This document shows, one piece after another, positions 60,587 through 64,000 of a stretch of 64,000 bases of DNA. This DNA is from Hetaerina americana (Eukaryota; Arthropoda; Insecta; Odonata; Calopterygidae), in assembly GCA_022747635.1 (NCBI GenBank), contig JAKTNV010000116.1, positions 382,001-446,000 of the forward strand, given 5' to 3'. Numbering within the stretch: the stretch's first letter is position 1; each line of letters opens with the position of its first letter. The notes under the pieces were generated by a model. The model did no database searches. It worked only from the letters and a program-made list of their open reading frames with translations, and was not told the origin of the DNA. The position numbers were made by a program, and so were the translations under genes.

Positions 60587-60590
<4 letters not shown>
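59021..60590. other. Intergenic, no gene recognised
   Basis: AT-rich DNA. A modestly GC-richer stretch at 59310-59540 has open frames on both strands without domains. Near 60480-60550 the word CTGAGTCAGCTC occurs twice, with an inverted AGCTCAGTCAG between the copies, a small local repeat cluster. Confidence 0.45.

Positions 60591-60660
<70 letters not shown>
60591..60660. repeat. (TA)n array
   Basis: 35 uninterrupted TA units. Confidence 0.95.
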
Positions 60661-60663
<3 letters not shown>

Positions 60664-62881
60664 ATATAAAGAGCCGTTTACTTTCCGTAAATTAAACTTT
60701 AAATGCGCTTGAATATCGAAGGAGAAGTCCTAATATATGATCCAACCTATAAACAAATTGTGCGGTTAGCAAGTCAACATTTTTTTAGAGGAGAATATTT
60801 CGAGATATTGGCGTTAATTGATTCAGAATGAATATTTTACAGAAGCATTTGATATATATAAAAGCAATAATGAAAGATAAACTGAAAGACTGGCAAAGAA
60901 GTGGAAGGAAGAACATTATTTTTTAAATGGACAACGGTCTGAGAGCCTGGTTTTTAAAAATCCATCTCAGACAAATTTCGAAAGCAGATAAGGATCTCAT
61001 GTATCTACCCGTTGCCTGAGAAAAATGTCAGTGGCATCCCGTCACTTTCAATAATACCAAGTCCCTACTCCGTGACTGATTCTACCTCCTTGGGGATAGT
61101 GGTGAATCGGAATTAAGGTGTATTTTTGCCTTCATACTCACGCATATAACAATTTACAAGAAACTTAGGGAAAATATCACCTCATTGAACAAATCGTAGA
61201 TTGAATAATGGATTTTGTTTGGAATTTCAACGAATTGTTGACGTAACGTAACTGAAAGCATTTAGTGATGAATAAGTTCCTTTGCTCTATATCATCTCAG
61301 CTTCCAAGTCTTTCATGAAATGTCTTGCTTTTCCCGTATGGTATTTCATTTTAGTCCCCCTCATCCGCTGTTTCACCCATTCCCATGTTCATAAAGTCCA
61401 TTCACTTCTTCTCCTTTTTGCCTTCGAGAACCTCCCATCACTTCCCTTTAAATACATTCTACTCTCTGTTCTACTCGAAGATTTCAATCATTCATCTTAC
61501 CATTACTCGGGCGGACGTTCAGCATAGTGTCTACGAGTACCATGTGCCCGCGGTTTGCTAATTTAACTTATCATTCGCTACCACCGTCCAATTTTCTGTG
61601 CTTGTATAAACGAATACACCATATGCAACGTATTAAAATTCTTTTTCAGGAATATTTTCCTTATGTGTTGTGTTCTATGTCATGTTTGAACTGAAATCAA
61701 TCTAGAGTAACCCATTCGTTCCTTTTTCCTTGGTCATCTGCTTCTTTCAAATCCATTTTGTTCCTCACTTATTCCTTCTTCACTGATCCATTAATCCAAA
61801 ACAACTTCAAGCCTCTAGTAGAAGACTCATTCGTGAAGTATATTCAAATGAGCGAAATATTCCACCACGTCAAATACTTTTACAAATATCACGCCGCCGG
61901 AAGAATTTATGGCTAGAACAGCTTAAAGGAACTAAATCCTAATTCAAAAGGATTTTGAAGCACTGATATGTTACTCACTAAAAGATCCGTAAATGAGAAA
62001 ATATCCCACGCTAATTTTTATCGTGGCATGAATACATTTCCATAAAATACGCGAGAAAACAATCGTCGAAATGTTTTCCAAGAAATGAATTTTTCTTCAT
62101 AACTGTTCGACTGTTCAGGCGGCCGGATGGCATTACCATATAAATGAGCTACTACCTAATGCGACTTTGGGCAGAAAAGCTTGTTAATATGCTATTCTCG
62201 TTTTCAAACCGTGTGAAAACAAATAAGCTCACATTATAAAGGGTTTTAGCCTTGCCTATTGTTACCACAATGTCCAGTTCACGTTGATCTACTCATGAGA
62301 GTCTCATTAAAAGGTTTCCTTGTGCCAGTGGCACTGTGTGCAAATTTTAATCGAGTCTGGAAAAGTAGGCTAGTGTGTTCCGAAACGGTCGATGAGCGGA
62401 ATACTAAGAATAGACTATCCTGTTCATTAAGAGAAGTCGAGAATTTTTGACGGCATCTCATAAGACAATAAGAAAACGCATTTGATTCATTCGTAACTCT
62501 TTTGTCGGCAGCAGAGAAAAATAAATGGTCCATTTGGTCCTTTGCGCCGACTTTTGTTCCAATTGAGTCACTTCGTCTGGGATCACATTAATCTGCGAGT
62601 TTCAGATATTCCGATGAGTTGGATGGATTGATTCCATTTCTGATTTTAGCCGTCATATTATCATTTGACACCTTGAGATGATATCGTGAAACTTTTTGAA
62701 TCCGAAGATTGCCTGCAATGTAAGGAGTAATATGAGAGTGTGGATAAAGTGAGGATATCTTTCACTTTCATGGAGAATTAGGTGTATTCATTGATACTAA
62801 GGTTACTTTTTCACATTCAAAATGTAATTTAGTTTGATTGTCTTTAAATTTGATGAAAAGATCCACATGAATATCCTAATT
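60661..62881. other. Intergenic, no gene recognised
   Basis: AT-rich DNA with short open frames only. A minus-strand Lys/Glu-rich frame near 61290-61500 has a faint LINE C-terminus flavour that I could not support. Confidence 0.45.
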
Positions 62882-63061
62882 TTTCAATGCAACAATTTCA
62901 GAGCGTAAAAATCATTCGCCTTGACTGGGACTCGAACCCAGATCCCTCAATATCCGGTCGAGTGCTTTAGCCACTTAAGCTACCGAGGCGTCCTCTTAAA
63001 CTCTGAAATTTTGGGGCTTTTAAAGGAACTAGATGTTATGACGAAATACCGTACATACAAT
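62882..63061 (-). repeat. tRNA-like repeat, copy A
   Basis: 180 bp identical to 63216-63395 (offset 334). It contains a tRNA-like sequence on the minus strand, flanked at a short distance by the inverted words AATTTCAGAG and CTCTGAAATT. Confidence 0.9.
62917..62990 (-). tRNA. tRNA-like sequence A (tRNA-derived repeat or pseudo-tRNA)
   Basis: About 74 nt that folds as a cloverleaf: acceptor CGCCTCG/CAAGGCG with one C-A mismatch, D-stem GCTT/AAGC, anticodon stem CTCGA/TTGAG, T-arm CTGGG-TTCGAGT-CCCAG. The internal promoter boxes TAGCTTAAGTGG and GGTTCGAGTCC are good. The anticodon loop CCGGATA puts GGA at positions 34-36 but lacks the invariant U33, there is one extra base before the acceptor strand, and the long variable arm expected of tRNA-Ser is absent. 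These defects and the repetition argue for a SINE-type tRNA-derived unit rather than a working tRNA gene. Confidence 0.45.
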
Positions 63062-63147
63062 GTCACATGCATTCGTAGTCGTGCGCGAGGCGCCACTGTC
63101 CACGAGGTTAAAGCCAACTTTAAACACTTATGGTGTTTTCCCTTTGA
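63062..63147. other. Spacer between tRNA-like repeat A and the palindrome
   Basis: DNA present once in this window. It is the only part of the 62.9-63.6 kb cluster not duplicated. Confidence 0.6.
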
Positions 63148-63250
63148 CAAATTCCAAAGAAACTGCGGGAGATACCGCAACAGTAACTTTTAACGGAGTC
63201 ATCCGCTAATGTGCATTTCAATGCAACAATTTCAGAGCGTAAAAATCATT

Positions 63251-63324
63251 CGCCTTGACTGGGACTCGAACCCAGATCCCTCAATATCCGGTCGAGTGCT
63301 TTAGCCACTTAAGCTACCGAGGCG
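63251..63324 (-). tRNA. tRNA-like sequence B
   Basis: Identical to sequence A (62917-62990), with the same cloverleaf and the same defects. It lies in the left arm of the palindrome. Confidence 0.45.
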
Positions 63325-63451
63325 TCCTCTTAAACTCTGAAATTTTGGGGCTTTTAAAGGAACTAGATGTTATGACGAAATACCGTACATACAATTTTCG
63401 TCATAACATCTAGTTCCTTTAAAAGCCCCAAAATTTCAGAGTTTAAGAGGA

Positions 63452-63525
63452 CGCCTCGGTAGCTTAAGTGGCTTAAGCACTCGACCGGATATTGAGGGAT
63501 CTGGGTTCGAGTCCCAGTCAAGGCG
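63452..63525 (+). tRNA. tRNA-like sequence C
   Basis: The inverted partner of sequence B, differing by one base in the D-loop (GGCTTAAGC instead of GGCTAAAGC). The same cloverleaf and missing U33 apply. Confidence 0.45.
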
Positions 63526-63628
63526 AATGATTTTTACGCTCTGAAATTGTTGCATTGAAATGCACATTAGCGGATGACTCCGTTAAAAGTTACTGTTGCG
63601 GCATCTCCCGCAGTTTCTTTGGAATTTG

Positions 63629-64000
63629 GATCCTAATTTTTGTTCTTATGCAGCGGCTTTGTTAAGTGCATTTGATATCATTAGTTAACCAAGCTCTTAA
63701 CTCGATGTAAAATATAAATCAATGGCGCCAATAGAATTGGGAAATTTCCTATTTTCCAACAAAGTTATATCATTATTCCATCCAGTACCAAGATCAAATT
63801 AGATTAGCATAGTTGCAACTTATTCTCGCAGAAGGGGAGGGAGAAATGATGCATCGCACTCCTCTTAAGAAACGCTTCATCCCCGAATGACGCATTGTCA
63901 TCGAAACAATATTGCCATTGGAAACGATCTCCTGGTTGACCATTTACCAACTCAAAACAGAGATATCTGGTTCCAGTTGACATGTCAATGCGATCGATTA
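63629..64000. other. Intergenic to window end, no gene recognised
   Basis: Unremarkable DNA after the palindrome. Nothing is recognised. Confidence 0.5.

Larger units (their letters stand above)
63148..63628. repeat. Palindrome with 233-bp arms containing two tRNA-like units
   Basis: Arm 63148-63380 pairs with 63396-63628 across a 15-nt centre (63381-63395). Only two mismatches were seen, one inside the tRNA-like D-loop and one near 63174/63602. The left arm includes copy B of the 180-bp repeat plus 68 bp of neighbouring DNA, so the inverted duplication copied flanking sequence as well, not just the repeat. Confidence 0.92.

Noticed and set aside
61290..61520. Possible extra LINE remnant on the minus strand
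   Set aside because: Lys/Glu-rich wording only; no ordered motif shared with the intact LINE.
1..64000. CRISPR arrays, bacterial operons, phage or plasmid genes
   Set aside because: No regularly spaced repeats with unique spacers and no prokaryotic gene organisation; the sequence is an animal genome.

Overview
This is eukaryotic, animal nuclear DNA, most likely from an arthropod and probably an insect. The reasons are mariner transposons with TA target duplications, non-LTR retrotransposons of RTE-like and CR1/Jockey-like type, tRNA-derived SINE-like repeats, long (TA)n tracts, splice-type gene structure and very low gene density. There are no operons, bacterial promoters or CRISPR arrays. 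I cannot name the species.

Layout. 0-9.7 kb is AT-rich intergenic DNA with perfect short hairpins (4.0, 6.5, 7.2 kb) and weak LINE remnants. 9.7-11.0 kb is a mariner with perfect 30-bp termini and a frameshifted transposase. 11.7-13.0 kb and 15.7-16.9 kb are two copies of a second mariner family in opposite orientation; the second copy has lost its true 3' end and carries about 150 bp of its 5' end at both ends. 17-20 kb has GC-rich patches on both sides of a (TA)n-bounded inverted repeat at 18.6-19.0 kb. A LINE fragment lies at 22.8-23.4 kb and a SINE-like copy at 28.7 kb. At 29.3-29.65 kb is a second inverted repeat with hammerhead-like cores and a (TA)n tail. An intact RTE-like LINE with a 990-codon ORF abuts that tail at 29.65-33.0 kb.

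33-40 kb is intergenic with more (TA)n. 40.4-43.5 kb on the minus strand holds the only convincing host gene piece: a roughly 3.1-kb exon of a long, low-complexity, probably disordered protein ending at a consensus splice donor, with a GC-rich upstream region to 44.8 kb. 45.5-48.7 kb is a decayed minus-strand copy of the RTE-like LINE, followed by a second SINE-like copy and another LINE remnant. 54.4-55.2 kb has (TA)n, G-rich DNA and an isolated LINE 3' tail. 55.9-58.2 kb is a 5'-truncated CR1/Jockey-type LINE. 62.9-63.6 kb holds three copies of a tRNA-like repeat, two of them facing each other in a 233-bp-arm near-perfect palindrome.

Most of the recognisable content is mobile DNA in different states of decay. 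The intact LINE could supply reverse transcriptase and endonuclease to related copies; the mariners would need a transposase from elsewhere. No multi-gene pathway is visible. The most interesting items are the inverted modules with ribozyme-like cores, the rebuilt mariner, the tRNA-like palindrome and the unidentified large-exon gene.
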